Assembly (NCBI RefSeq): GCF_004328075.1 | Contig: NZ_SJFN01000035.1 | Coordinates: forward strand, 1 to 46,276 | Source: Siculibacillus lacustris | GTDB lineage: Bacteria; Pseudomonadota; Alphaproteobacteria; Rhizobiales; Ancalomicrobiaceae | Direction: 5' to 3' | Length of the DNA stretch: 46,276 nt | Shown: piece by piece, positions 26,676-34,925 of the stretch | Position numbering within the stretch: the stretch's first letter is position 1 | Layout: each line of letters begins with the position of its first letter | The notes under the pieces: generated by a model | Seen by the model: the letters and a program-made list of their open reading frames with translations, nothing else | Databases searched by the model: none | Told to the model about the DNA's origin: nothing | Program-made: the position numbers and the translations under genes

Positions 26676-27542
26676 GTGGGCGGGTTCAGAGGACTCTTGC
26701 AGCTGGCATCGCGCCGGAGCATCCGCTCGAGGTCCGATCTGTGCCTCTACGTCGCGCGGATGACCATCTACATCGTCATCATGGCGTCGCTGATCAGCAT
26801 CAGCCAGACCTGGGCCGCGAGCCCGGAACGCATGCTGTGGGCGCTGCTGGGCTCGGGCACCGCGGCGGCGCTGCTGTCGCTGCCGATCACCTGGGAATTC
26901 GGCCGGATGTATCTCGATCTGTGGGACGCGACCCAGTCGCTGCGCGATCTCGCCCGCACCGATCAGCAGACCGGCCTCTACAACAACCGCAGCTTCATCG
27001 AAGCGGTGGAAGAACGTCTGGCGCTCGGCCGGCGCATCGCCCTTGTGCTCGGCGACCTCGACCGCTTCAAGGCGGTCAACGACCTCCACGGCCATCAGTC
27101 CGGCGACGAGGTGATCGCCCGGGTCGGTGCCGAGATGCGCGCCCTGTTCGGCGACGGCGCGGTGATCGGCCGGATGGGCGGCGAGGAATTCGCCGCGGCG
27201 ATCGACTGTCCCTTCGGGGATCCGGAGATGGCGCGCAATCATGTCGCGACCTTCGCCGAGGAGCTGCGCCGGCGCATCGCCGCGATCCGCATCCCGTCGG
27301 AGGCCGGCACGATCGCCCCGACGATCTCGATCGGCATCGCCCGCAGCGAGGTCCCGCGCGGCTTCTCCGCCCTCTACGGCCGCGCCGACAAGGCGCTCTA
27401 CGTCGCCAAGGCCGCCGGCCGCAACCGCGTGGTCGACCAGGACGACGTCGATCTCGGCGACGCCGCCCGCCTGACCCGTCTGCGCGACGACATCGACCGC
27501 CGCGAATCGGGCGAACAGCTCCAGGCCGTGCGCTGGCTGTGA
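26676..27542 (+). CDS. Membrane-anchored diguanylate cyclase (GGDEF)
   Basis: The 288-residue protein should make cyclic di-GMP. Two predicted membrane helices (about residues 28-50 and 52-72, including IYIVIMASLISI and MLWALLGSGTAAALL) precede a GGDEF domain. The domain has TDQQTGLYNNRSF, GDLDRFKAVNDLHGHQSGDEV and the active-site motif RMGGEEF near residue 168. The RxxD inhibitory site that normally lies five residues before GGEEF is missing, so product feedback at that site is unlikely. It starts with GTG, supported by GGGAGG 8 nt upstream. It stands between topA and rnr, which are usually adjacent. Confidence 0.94.
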   Translation: MGGFRGLLQLASRRSIRSRSDLCLYVARMTIYIVIMASLISISQTWAASPERMLWALLGSGTAAALLSLPITWEFGRMYLDLWDATQSLRDLARTDQQTGLYNNRSFIEAVEERLALGRRIALVLGDLDRFKAVNDLHGHQSGDEVIARVGAEMRALFGDGAVIGRMGGEEFAAAIDCPFGDPEMARNHVATFAEELRRRIAAIRIPSEAGTIAPTISIGIARSEVPRGFSALYGRADKALYVAKAAGRNRVVDQDDVDLGDAARLTRLRDDIDRRESGEQLQAVRWL

Positions 27543-27654
27543 CCGCCGGGGCTTTCCCGACCGGGTGATCCCGACGCGACGCGCGTCGCGGGCGACAGCG
27601 ACGTCGCGAAGGTCTATCCTGTGCGTCCTTTCACGGACCCGGGATCCACCGACC

Positions 27655-29994
27655 TTGCCGCGCCCCCCCAAGTCTTCCGCCGACGCTCCGACCCGCGCCT
27701 CCGCCCCGCCGCGGCTCGGCGACGCGTTGCCGTCGCGCGAGGACCTCCTCGCCTGGCTCGCCCGCAACCCCGGAGCGGCGGGAAAACGCGACATCGCCCG
27801 CGCCTTCGGCATCACCGGCTCGGCCAAGATCGCCCTCAAGCACCTGCTGCGCGACCTCGAGAGCGAGGGCGTCGTCGAGAAGCGGCGCAAGCGCCTCGCC
27901 CCGACCGGCATGCTCGCCCAGGTCTTCGTCGCCGACGTCACCCGCCGCGATCCCGACGGCGAGCTCTTGGCGGTGCCCGACGAATGGGACGAGGACGAAC
28001 GCGGACCGGCGCCGCTGGTGCTGGTGCTCGCCGAACCGCGGGTCCGCCGGGCCGGCCCCAAGCCGCCGGCCGCCGGGGTCGGCGATCGCCTGCTGCTGCG
28101 CCTGTCGGAGGCCGAGGTCGAGTTGCCGGAAGGCGTCACTCACGCCGCCCGCATCGTCCGCGTGCTCGAACGCCAGCCGGCGGCGGCGCTCGGCATCGTC
28201 CGCCTCGAGCCCGACGGCGGCGCCCGGATCGTGCCGATCGACAAGAAGTCGCGCGAGTTGATCGTCGGCAGCGGCGATCTCGGCGACGCCCAGGACGGCG
28301 ATCTGGTGGCGGTCGACCTGTTGCGCTCGGGCGGCCGGCTCGGCCTGTCGCGGGCCAAGGTGCGCTCGGTGGTCGGCTCGATGGCCTCGGAGCGGGCGGT
28401 CTCGGAGATCGCCCTGCACGTCCACAAGATCCCCCACGTGTTCCCGGCCTCGGTGCTGGTCGAGGCCGAGGCCTGCCGGCCGGTGACCGGCAAGGGCCGC
28501 GAGGACTGGCGCCACCTGCCGCTGATCACCATCGATCCGCACGACGCCAAGGACCACGACGACGCCGTCCATGCGGTCGCCGACGACGATCCGGCCAATC
28601 CCGGCGGCGTGGTGGTGACCGTGGCGATCGCCGACGTCGCCCATTACGTCCAGACCGGCTCGGCGCTCGACCGCGAGGCGCTGCATCGCGGCAACTCGGT
28701 CTATTTCCCCGATCGGGTGGTGCCGATGCTGCCCGAGCGGATCTCCACCGATCTGTGCTCGCTGCGCGAGAAGGAAGACCGGCCGGCCTTGGCGGTGCGG
28801 ATGGTGTTCGCCGCCGGCGGGCGCAAATTGCGCCACAGCTTCCACCGCATCCTGATGCGCTCGGCCGCCAAGCTCGCCTATGCCCAGGCGCAGGCGGCGA
28901 TCGACGGCCGCGTCGACGACAAGACCGACGTGCTGGTCGAGGGCGTCCTGAAGCCGTTGTGGGCGGCCTACGAGGTCCTCAAGAAGGGCCGGGCGGCGCG
29001 CGAACCGCTCGACCTCGACCTGCCGGAACGCAAGATTCTGCTCAAGCCCGACGGCACCGTCGACCGGGTGATCGTGCCGGAGCGCCTCGACGCCCACAAG
29101 CTGATCGAGGAGTTCATGATCCAGGCCAACGTCGCGGCGGCGGAGACCCTGGAGGCCCATCGCGTGCCGCTGCTCTACCGGATCCACGACATCCCGTCGG
29201 AGGAGAAGGTGACGGCGCTGAAGGAGTTCCTGTCGACCCTCGACATCAAGCTCGCCGCCCGCGGCGGTCTGCGCCCGTCGAACTTCAACGCCATCCTCGC
29301 CAAGGTCGCCGACACGCCCAAGGCGGGGCTCGTCAACGAGGTGGTGCTGCGCTCCCAGGCCCAGGCGGAATACAATCCGGCCAACCTCGGCCATTTCGGC
29401 CTGAACCTGCGGCGCTACGCCCATTTCACCTCGCCGATCCGCCGTTACGCCGACCTGATCGTCCACCGGGCGCTGATCCGGGCGCTGAAGATGGGCGACG
29501 ACGGCCTGCCGGAGGCGATGGACGCCAAGCTGGAGGCGATCGGCGCCGAGATCTCGGCCTGCGAACGCCGCGCCATGGCGGCCGAACGGGAGACCATCGA
29601 CCGCTTGATCGCCCGCTGGCTGATGGACCGGATCGGCGCCAGCTTCGCCGCCAAGATCTCCGGCGTCACCAAGTCGGGCCTGTTCGTGCGTCTCGACGAG
29701 ACCGGGGCGGACGGTTTCGTGCCGGCGGCGACCCTCGGCGACGACTACTACGTCTACGATCAGGTGACCCACGCGATGATCGGCAGCCGCACCGGCGAGA
29801 CCCATCGGCTCGGCGACGTGGTCGAGGTCAAGCTGGTCGAAGCCCAGCCCTTCGCCGGCGCGCTGCGTTTCGAGATCCTCTCGGAAGGCAGCTACGACAA
29901 GGTCATGGGCCGCAAGCGGCTGGCCGCCGCCCAGGCCCGCCAGATCCGCGGCGCGCCCAAGCGCGGCCGGGTCGGACCGCCGCGGCGGTCCTGA
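27655..29994 (+). CDS. rnr: Ribonuclease R
   Basis: RNase R is a processive 3'-5' exoribonuclease that degrades structured RNA. The 779-residue protein has an N-terminal helix-turn-helix-like region (KRDIARAFGITGSAKIALKHLLRDLE), cold-shock-like domains, the RNB catalytic domain with acidic motif TIDPHDAKDHDDAVHA, and FTSPIRRYADLIVHR. A C-terminal S1 domain (ISGVTKSGLFVRLDETGADGFV) and a short basic tail follow. The start is uncertain: TTG at 27655 gives LPRPPKSS, close to relatives that begin MPRPP, and fits the length. GTG at 27565 would add 30 poorly conserved residues. Confidence 0.95.
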   Translation: MPRPPKSSADAPTRASAPPRLGDALPSREDLLAWLARNPGAAGKRDIARAFGITGSAKIALKHLLRDLESEGVVEKRRKRLAPTGMLAQVFVADVTRRDPDGELLAVPDEWDEDERGPAPLVLVLAEPRVRRAGPKPPAAGVGDRLLLRLSEAEVELPEGVTHAARIVRVLERQPAAALGIVRLEPDGGARIVPIDKKSRELIVGSGDLGDAQDGDLVAVDLLRSGGRLGLSRAKVRSVVGSMASERAVSEIALHVHKIPHVFPASVLVEAEACRPVTGKGREDWRHLPLITIDPHDAKDHDDAVHAVADDDPANPGGVVVTVAIADVAHYVQTGSALDREALHRGNSVYFPDRVVPMLPERISTDLCSLREKEDRPALAVRMVFAAGGRKLRHSFHRILMRSAAKLAYAQAQAAIDGRVDDKTDVLVEGVLKPLWAAYEVLKKGRAAREPLDLDLPERKILLKPDGTVDRVIVPERLDAHKLIEEFMIQANVAAAETLEAHRVPLLYRIHDIPSEEKVTALKEFLSTLDIKLAARGGLRPSNFNAILAKVADTPKAGLVNEVVLRSQAQAEYNPANLGHFGLNLRRYAHFTSPIRRYADLIVHRALIRALKMGDDGLPEAMDAKLEAIGAEISACERRAMAAERETIDRLIARWLMDRIGASFAAKISGVTKSGLFVRLDETGADGFVPAATLGDDYYVYDQVTHAMIGSRTGETHRLGDVVEVKLVEAQPFAGALRFEILSEGSYDKVMGRKRLAAAQARQIRGAPKRGRVGPPRRS

Positions 29995-30029
29995 ACGACA
30001 AACACGAAGACCACACCGGGAGAGACCAC

Positions 30030-30650
30030 GTGACGATCAAGATCTGGGGACGGCGCAATTCCGCCAACGTCAAGAAGGTGCTGTGGGCCGCCGAGGAACT
30101 CGGCCTGCCCTACGAGCAGATCGATGCCGGCGGCGCCTTCGGGATCGTCTCGACGCCCGACTATCTGGCCCGCAACCCCAACGGGCTGGTGCCGCTGCTC
30201 GAGGACGGCGACCTGACGCTGTGGGAATCCAACACCATCGTGCGCTACCTCGCCGCCCGCTACGGCGCCGGCACCCTGTGGATCGCCGATCCGGGCGCGC
30301 GGGCGGAAGCCGAGAAGTGGATGGACTGGAGCCATCAGTTCGCCGCGCCGTTCCGCGAGGTGATCTTCGGCCTGCTGCGCACCCCGCCGGAGAAGCGCAA
30401 TCTCGCGGCGATCGAAGGCGGCCGCGTCGCCGTCGCCCGGCTGTTCGGCATCGCCGACGCGGCGCTGGCGACCACGCCGTGGCTGTCCGGCCCGGCCTTC
30501 GGCATCGCCGACATCGTGCTCGGCCCCTTCGCCTACGTGTGGATGGAACTCGCCATCGAGCGGCCCGACCATCCCCATCTCGCCGACTGGTATCGGCGCC
30601 TCCAGACCCGGCCGACCTGGCCGACGGCTGTGGCGATCGGCCTGTCGTGA
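30030..30650 (+). CDS. Glutathione S-transferase family protein
   Basis: The 206-residue protein has an N-terminal thioredoxin-like domain (IKIWGRRNSANVKKVLWAAEELGLPYE, with the Arg/Ser-Asn region as the glutathione-contact site), NPNGLVPLLEDGDLTLWESNTIVRYLA containing the cis-Pro and ES motif, and a helical C-terminal domain ending LADWYRRLQTRPTW. It resembles the bacterial GSTs annotated YliJ/YfcG-like; the substrate is unknown. GTG at 30030 is used, with GGGAGAG 7 nt before it. It follows rnr by 35 bp in the same direction. Confidence 0.93.
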   Translation: MTIKIWGRRNSANVKKVLWAAEELGLPYEQIDAGGAFGIVSTPDYLARNPNGLVPLLEDGDLTLWESNTIVRYLAARYGAGTLWIADPGARAEAEKWMDWSHQFAAPFREVIFGLLRTPPEKRNLAAIEGGRVAVARLFGIADAALATTPWLSGPAFGIADIVLGPFAYVWMELAIERPDHPHLADWYRRLQTRPTWPTAVAIGLS

Positions 30651-30712
30651 GGCTCGGCGCGGGCGCGGCGATCGCCGCGCCGGCCCATCGGCGAATTCCG
30701 GGAGGACGAGGA

Positions 30713-31177
30713 TTGCGCATCACCTTCGACGACGGCGGCCCGGGGGGACGCCCTGCCCCCACCCCGCCGCCGCGGTCGAACCGGCCGCTCGGACCCGCCC
30801 TGTGGCGCGGCTGGCGCTGCCGTTGCCCGAACTGCGGCGAGGGTCGGCTGTTCGCCGGCTATCTCACCGTGGTGCCGGCCTGCAGCGTCTGCGGCGAGGC
30901 CTTCCACCACCACCGCGCCGATGATCTGCCGCCCTATCTGACGATCATGGTGGTCGGCCACGTTGTGGTCACCGGCCTGCTGATCACCGACCGGATGTTC
31001 GTACCGCCGGTGTGGCTGGAGACGGTGATCTGGCTGCCGGTGACGGCGATCCTCGGGCTCGCGCTGCTGCGCCCGATCAAGGGGGCGGTGGTCGCCCTGC
31101 AATGGGCGCTGGCGATGCACGGTTTCGGCCGGGCGGCAACCGTCCCGCGGGAGGAACCGCCGAGGCCGGCGTCATGA
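30713..31177 (+). CDS. DUF983 membrane protein with zinc-ribbon cysteines
   Basis: The 154-residue protein is a DUF983 member. It has WRCRCPNCGEGRLFAGYLTVVPACSVCG, a CxxC...CxxC pair likely to bind zinc, and then two membrane helices (LTIMVVGHVVVTGLLI and VIWLPVTAILGLALL). Its function is unknown. The start is TTG at 30713 with GGGAGG 7 nt upstream; there is no ATG in frame nearby. The last codons overlap the ATG of the Nudix gene (ATGA), indicating translational coupling. DUF983 next to Nudix and rpmG is, as I recall, common in Rhizobiales. Confidence 0.92.
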   Translation: MRITFDDGGPGGRPAPTPPPRSNRPLGPALWRGWRCRCPNCGEGRLFAGYLTVVPACSVCGEAFHHHRADDLPPYLTIMVVGHVVVTGLLITDRMFVPPVWLETVIWLPVTAILGLALLRPIKGAVVALQWALAMHGFGRAATVPREEPPRPAS

Positions 31178-31989
31178 GGAGTGACGCGGAGATCCTCGAC
31201 GAGCTCAACGCCCTCGACCGTTCGCGCAAGGCGCCGCCCTACCGCCCGCGCGACGCGGCGACGCTGATCGTGATCGACGGCGCGGGCGACGACCTCAAGG
31301 TGCTGATGGGCCGGCGCCACCTGCGCCATCGCTTCATGCCCGGAGCGCTGGTGTTTCCGGGCGGCCGGGTCGATCCCGGCGACAGCCGGGTGCGGCTCGC
31401 CGACGACTATGACCCGCGGGTGCTCGCCGCCCTCCGGGTGGCGATGCACGGGCCGAAGACAGCGGCGCGGACGCGGGCCTTCGCGGTCGCGGCGATCCGC
31501 GAGACCTGGGAGGAGACCGGGGTGCTGATCGGCACGGCCGCCGCGGGAAGCGCCGCGCCGCTCGGGGCCGCGGCGGTGCCCCTCCCAGACGCCCCGCCGC
31601 CCGATCCGCACGACGCCTTCGCGGTGTTCGCGGCGCGGCAGCTGCGGCCGTCGCTGACGCCGATGCGCTTCATCGCCCGGGCGATCACCCCGCCGGGGCG
31701 GCCGCGGCGCTTCGACACGCGCTTCCTGGCAGTGCCGGCCTCGGCGATCGCCGGACGCAGCGCCGACGGGCTCGGTCCGTCGGGCGAGCTCGAGGAGGTG
31801 GCCTTCGTGACGCTGGCGGAAGCCCGCGCCCATGTCGATCTGGCACCGATCACCCGCGCGGTGCTCGACGAGCTGGAGCGCCGTCTGGCGGTCGATCCGG
31901 GACTCGACGGCGCCGCTCCGGTACCGTTTTATCGTTGGGCGCGCGATCGCTTCGTGCGCGAGGAGATCACGGGAGAATCGGCGTCATGA
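31174..31989 (+). CDS. Nudix hydrolase (NUDT7/8/19-like)
   Basis: Nudix enzymes cleave nucleoside diphosphates linked to another group. The 271-residue protein has PGALVFPGGRVDPGDSRV at the start of the Nudix region and AIRETWEETGVLI (REUXEE motif) some 40 residues later. The two parts are pulled apart relative to the standard 23-residue box, as in NUDT19-like and other CoA-directed relatives. The likely substrate is therefore a CoA derivative, but this is an inference. It overlaps DUF983 and LysE-family genes by ATGA at both ends, so all three are probably co-translated. Confidence 0.93.
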   Translation: MRSDAEILDELNALDRSRKAPPYRPRDAATLIVIDGAGDDLKVLMGRRHLRHRFMPGALVFPGGRVDPGDSRVRLADDYDPRVLAALRVAMHGPKTAARTRAFAVAAIRETWEETGVLIGTAAAGSAAPLGAAAVPLPDAPPPDPHDAFAVFAARQLRPSLTPMRFIARAITPPGRPRRFDTRFLAVPASAIAGRSADGLGPSGELEEVAFVTLAEARAHVDLAPITRAVLDELERRLAVDPGLDGAAPVPFYRWARDRFVREEITGESAS

Positions 31990-32597
31990 CCGTCACGACG
32001 GTGTTGATCTTCGCAGGCGCCCTGTTCCTCAACGCCGGCACGCCCGGACCGAGCATCGCCGCACTGGTCGCCCAGGTGCTGAACCGCGGCGCCCGGCCGG
32101 TGCTGCCCTTCGTGGCGGCGATGTGGATCGGCGAGGCGGCGTGGCTGGGGCTCGCGGTCGCCGGCCTGTCGGTGCTGGCGAGCGAGCTGCATCTGCTGTT
32201 CGTCGCGATCAAATGGGCCGGCATCGCCTATCTCGTCCATCTGGCGGTGGCGATGTGGCGGACGCCGGCCGACGACGCCGGCCTCGCCCCGCCGGTCGGC
32301 GGCGCGGCGCGGCTGTTCGCCACCGGGCTGGCGCTGACCCTCGGCAATCCCAAGATCATGGTGTTCTATCTCGCCCTGCTGCCGTCGCTGGTCGACCTGC
32401 CGACCCTCGGGGTGATCGACTGGGCGGAGCTGACGGCGGTGCAGATCGCGGTGATGGCGGCCTGCGACCTCGCCTGGATGGCGGCGGCGGCGCGGGCTCG
32501 CGGCTGGCTCGCCTCGCCGCGGGCGCTGCGCCTGACCCGGCGGATCGGTGCGGTGGCGATGGGCGGCGCGGCGGTGACGATCGCCGCCCGCAGCTGA
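31986..32597 (+). CDS. LysE/RhtB-family exporter
   Basis: The 203-residue protein is a LysE/RhtB-type inner-membrane exporter with about six hydrophobic segments. The N-terminal TPGPSIAALVAQVLNRG corresponds to the family motif (PGP...), and GLALTLGNPKIMVFYLALLPSL is the second conserved patch (NPK). Such proteins export amino acids or related small molecules; the substrate cannot be told. It overlaps the Nudix gene by 4 bp. It is followed by 107 bp without a gene before the MFS gene. Confidence 0.93.
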   Translation: MTVTTVLIFAGALFLNAGTPGPSIAALVAQVLNRGARPVLPFVAAMWIGEAAWLGLAVAGLSVLASELHLLFVAIKWAGIAYLVHLAVAMWRTPADDAGLAPPVGGAARLFATGLALTLGNPKIMVFYLALLPSLVDLPTLGVIDWAELTAVQIAVMAACDLAWMAAAARARGWLASPRALRLTRRIGAVAMGGAAVTIAARS

Positions 32598-32704
32598 TCG
32601 GCGGGCCCCGCGGCGGACGCATCGCCGCCGTCCCGCGGCGGTCGTTGCGCCGCGGGACCGGCTCGGGCATGGTCGCGGCCCCGCCCCCCTGCCGATCGAG
32701 GCCC

Positions 32705-33865
32705 ATGACCGCCGCCCCGCCGCTGCAATCCCGGACCCGTCTGCTCGCCCTCGCGGCGGTGATCGCCGCGGCCGCAGCGGTGGCGACCGGGCTCAGCCTC
32801 GGCCTGCCGCTGCTCGCCATGGTGATGCAGGCGCGCGGCCATTCGGCGAGTTGGATCGGCCTCAACACCGCGGTCGGCGGCCTCGCGGCGCTGGCCGCGA
32901 CGCCCCTGGTGACGCCGCTCGCCCGCCGGATCGGCCCGAGCCGGCTGCTGATCGCCTCGCTCGGCGCGGCGGTCGCGACCTTCGCCGCCTTCCCGCTCGT
33001 CGAATCGACCGCCGGCTGGTTCGCCCTGCGCGTGGTGTTCCACGCCGGACTGACCGGCACCTTCGTGATGTCGGAGTTCTGGATCGTCAGTCTGGCTCCG
33101 CCCGACCGGCGCGGGCTGTCGATCGGCCTCTACGGCACCGCCTTCTCGCTCGGCCTGTCGATCGGGCCGACGGTGCTCGGGCTGGTCGGCTCGACCGGGC
33201 CGGCGCCCTTCGCGATCGGCACGGCGCTGCTCGGCATCGCCCTGGTGCCGCTGATCGCCGCCCGCCACGTCGAGCCGGTGCTCGAACACGCCTCGGCGCT
33301 GTCGGTCATGGACCACGTCCGGGCGGCTCCGGAGGCGATGGCCGGCGCCTTCGTGTTCGGCGCGGTCGAAGCCGGGGGGCTGTCGATCCTGCCGCTGTGG
33401 GGGCTCGGGGTGGGGCTCGGCGAGGCCCGTTCGGCGCTCCTGTTGACGGCGATCGGGCTCGGCACGGTGGCGCTGCAGATCCCGCTGGGGCTGCTCGCCG
33501 ACCGGGTCGACCGGATCCGCCTGCTCGCCGCCGCCTCGGTGGTCGGGGCGATCGGCGCGGCCGCCCTGCCCTTCGTGGTCGGCGACTTCGCGGTGACGAT
33601 GGCGCTGCTGTTCGTGTGGGGCGGTTTCGGCACCGGGCTCTACACGGTCGGGCTTGCGGTGCTCGGGGCGCGGCGGGCCGGCGCCGATCTCGCCGGGGCC
33701 AATGCCGCCTTCGTGCTGATGTACGGGCTCGGGATGGTGGTCGGGCCGCTGGCGATCGGCCGCGGGCTCGACCTCGCGCCGTACTTCGGCCTGCCGGTGG
33801 CGATCGCCGGCTTCTTCGTCGCCCATCTCGCGGTTCTGGCGGTCGCACGGCGGCGCCAAACTTGA
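32705..33865 (+). CDS. MFS transporter
   Basis: The 386-residue protein has about 12 membrane helices and is a major facilitator. The motif LARRIGPSRLLI after TM2 is a variant of the MFS motif A. The C-terminal half repeats with LLADRVDRIRLLAAASVVG. GHSASWIGLNTAVGGLA and EFWIVSLAPPDRRGLSIGLYGTAFSLGLSIGP recall the YfkF/YcaD-like MFS branch. The substrate is unknown. The ribosome site GAGG has only 3 nt spacing. The stop codon lies inside the -35 box of the rpmG promoter candidate, so the two genes are tightly abutted. Confidence 0.93.
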   Translation: MTAAPPLQSRTRLLALAAVIAAAAAVATGLSLGLPLLAMVMQARGHSASWIGLNTAVGGLAALAATPLVTPLARRIGPSRLLIASLGAAVATFAAFPLVESTAGWFALRVVFHAGLTGTFVMSEFWIVSLAPPDRRGLSIGLYGTAFSLGLSIGPTVLGLVGSTGPAPFAIGTALLGIALVPLIAARHVEPVLEHASALSVMDHVRAAPEAMAGAFVFGAVEAGGLSILPLWGLGVGLGEARSALLLTAIGLGTVALQIPLGLLADRVDRIRLLAAASVVGAIGAAALPFVVGDFAVTMALLFVWGGFGTGLYTVGLAVLGARRAGADLAGANAAFVLMYGLGMVVGPLAIGRGLDLAPYFGLPVAIAGFFVAHLAVLAVARRRQT

Positions 33866-33890
33866 CAAGGCCGGCGCCTTCGGTCACTTT
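33862..33890 (+). promoter_or_regulatory. Candidate rpmG promoter
   Basis: A perfect TTGACA at 33862-33867 (part of CTTGACA, typical of alphaproteobacterial -35 boxes) is followed after 17 bp by CACTTT (33885-33890), a poor -10. It overlaps the MFS stop codon and lies about 85 bp before the rpmG start in an appropriate place. Confidence 0.5.
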
Positions 33891-33909
33891 GCGCGCCACT
33901 CCGACACCG

Positions 33910-33947
33910 AAGCGCGGCCCGTGTGGACCTCACGCGGGCCTTCGCTT
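33910..33947 (+). promoter_or_regulatory. Leader hairpin upstream of rpmG
   Basis: AAGCG (33910-33914) pairs with CGCTT (33943-33947), GGCCC (33916-33920) with GGGCC (33936-33940) and GTG with CAC around a 7-nt loop. It would form in the 5' leader of the rpmG message, just before the ribosome site. There is no T-tract; a role in translation control or mRNA stability is inferred. Confidence 0.5.
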
Positions 33948-33976
33948 TCAGAGACCATTGCAGAGGGACTGCGGCC

Positions 33977-34144
33977 ATGGCCAAGGCGACCACCATCAAG
34001 ATCAAGCTCGTGTCGACCGCGGACACCGGGTATTTCTACGTGACCAAGAAGAACTCCCGGACCATGACCGAGAAGTTCGCGGCCAAGAAGTACGATCCCG
34101 TCGCGCGCAAGCACGTCGAGTTCAAGGAAGCCAAGATCAAGTGA
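33977..34144 (+). CDS. rpmG: 50S ribosomal protein L33
   Basis: The 55-residue protein is L33 of the large ribosomal subunit ([26 protein letters not shown]...). It lacks the CxxC pairs of the zinc-binding form, so it is the zinc-free (C-minus) version usual in alphaproteobacteria. Highly basic, normal length. AGAGGGACTGCGGCC precedes the ATG. It has its own promoter candidate and leader, and a good intrinsic terminator follows, so it is probably transcribed alone. Confidence 0.98.
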   Translation: MAKATTIKIKLVSTADTGYFYVTKKNSRTMTEKFAAKKYDPVARKHVEFKEAKIK

Positions 34145-34178
34145 GCCGATTCGTCGGTTCCGGTCCGGGAAAGACCCG

Positions 34179-34204
34179 AAAGCCGCCGTTCAAGGGCGGC
34201 TTTT
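34179..34204 (+). terminator. Rho-independent terminator after rpmG
   Basis: AAAGCCGCC (34179-34187) pairs perfectly with GGCGGCTTT (34195-34203) around a 7-nt loop and runs into TTTT. It begins 35 bp after the rpmG stop. This is the clearest intrinsic terminator of the window. Confidence 0.88.
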
Positions 34205-34291
34205 GCGTCTGAGGGCCGTCCCCTGCCGTCCTCCCGGAAACGACTCTCCTGCGCCGCGGCCCCCTCGCGAGGGCCCGATCGGATCGACAGA

Positions 34292-34498
34292 ATGCCTTCA
34301 GAAGACAGCCCCCAGGGGTTCCGTTCCCTCGTCGAACGGATCCAGGCCCGCGACGGCGACGCGCCTGCGGCGCCCTCCGGCCGGCCGGTGATCCGCCGCC
34401 CGACCCGCGCCCGCGCGATCGAAGCCCCCGCCGAATCGGCCCCGCGCACCCCCAAGGGTGCCACGTCCCCGCGCCTGCTCGAGCGCCGCTGGCTGTGA
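34292..34498 (+). CDS. Possible small basic protein (68 aa)
   Basis: The open frame from ATG 34292 encodes 68 residues, rich in Arg, Pro and Ala, ending RLLERRWL. I see no family, signal peptide or membrane helix. Third codon positions are strongly G/C (about 88% by eye) as in real genes here, and GGA lies about 8 nt upstream of the ATG. It lies between the rpmG terminator and pleD and has no obvious promoter. It could be a chance open frame in GC-rich DNA. Confidence 0.4.
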   Translation: MPSEDSPQGFRSLVERIQARDGDAPAAPSGRPVIRRPTRARAIEAPAESAPRTPKGATSPRLLERRWL

Positions 34499-34925
34499 GT
34501 CGGACGTTTCGGGATCTTCGGGATCGGTGCCGCCGCGCCCGCCCCTGAGGCCGCGCGGATGGTCGACCGGGCGAGATCCGACGGGGAGGCCACCCGGGAT
34601 CGCCGCCCGATCGACACGACCCGGGCACATCGAGGATTTGCGGCGGACCCGACGTGCCGGGCATCCGCGGCCTCCGTTCTCGCCCTTCCCGTCCGGAGCG
34701 GCCGGAGGGGGGGAGCGATGCGTGAACGGAGCCTCGACACGACCCTAGCGACGCCACCCGACGTGGCAAAGCGCCACGTGCAGCGCGGCGCCCCCGATCT
34801 CCGATGTTCGTGAATCGTCAACCTTAACCGCCGCGGCGACGCGACCGGAGTGGGCAGACCCGCGAGATCCGGGCGGCGCGGCCTTCCGGTGGGCCGGGGT
34901 GCGCCGCCGAGGCCTCCCGCCGCGA
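34499..34925. other. Intergenic stretch before pleD 3' end
   Basis: No gene was recognised in these 427 bp. A perfect small hairpin (ACGTGGC, AAAGC loop, GCCACGT) lies at 34761-34779, downstream of the minus-strand pleD gene, and could mark its 3' end. An AT-richer patch near 34806-34830 contains a TTGACG on the minus strand without a convincing partner -10 box. Confidence 0.5.

Noticed and set aside
34806-34830. TTGACG on the minus strand as a promoter before an unknown transcript
   Set aside because: No -10 box at suitable spacing and no gene downstream in that direction.
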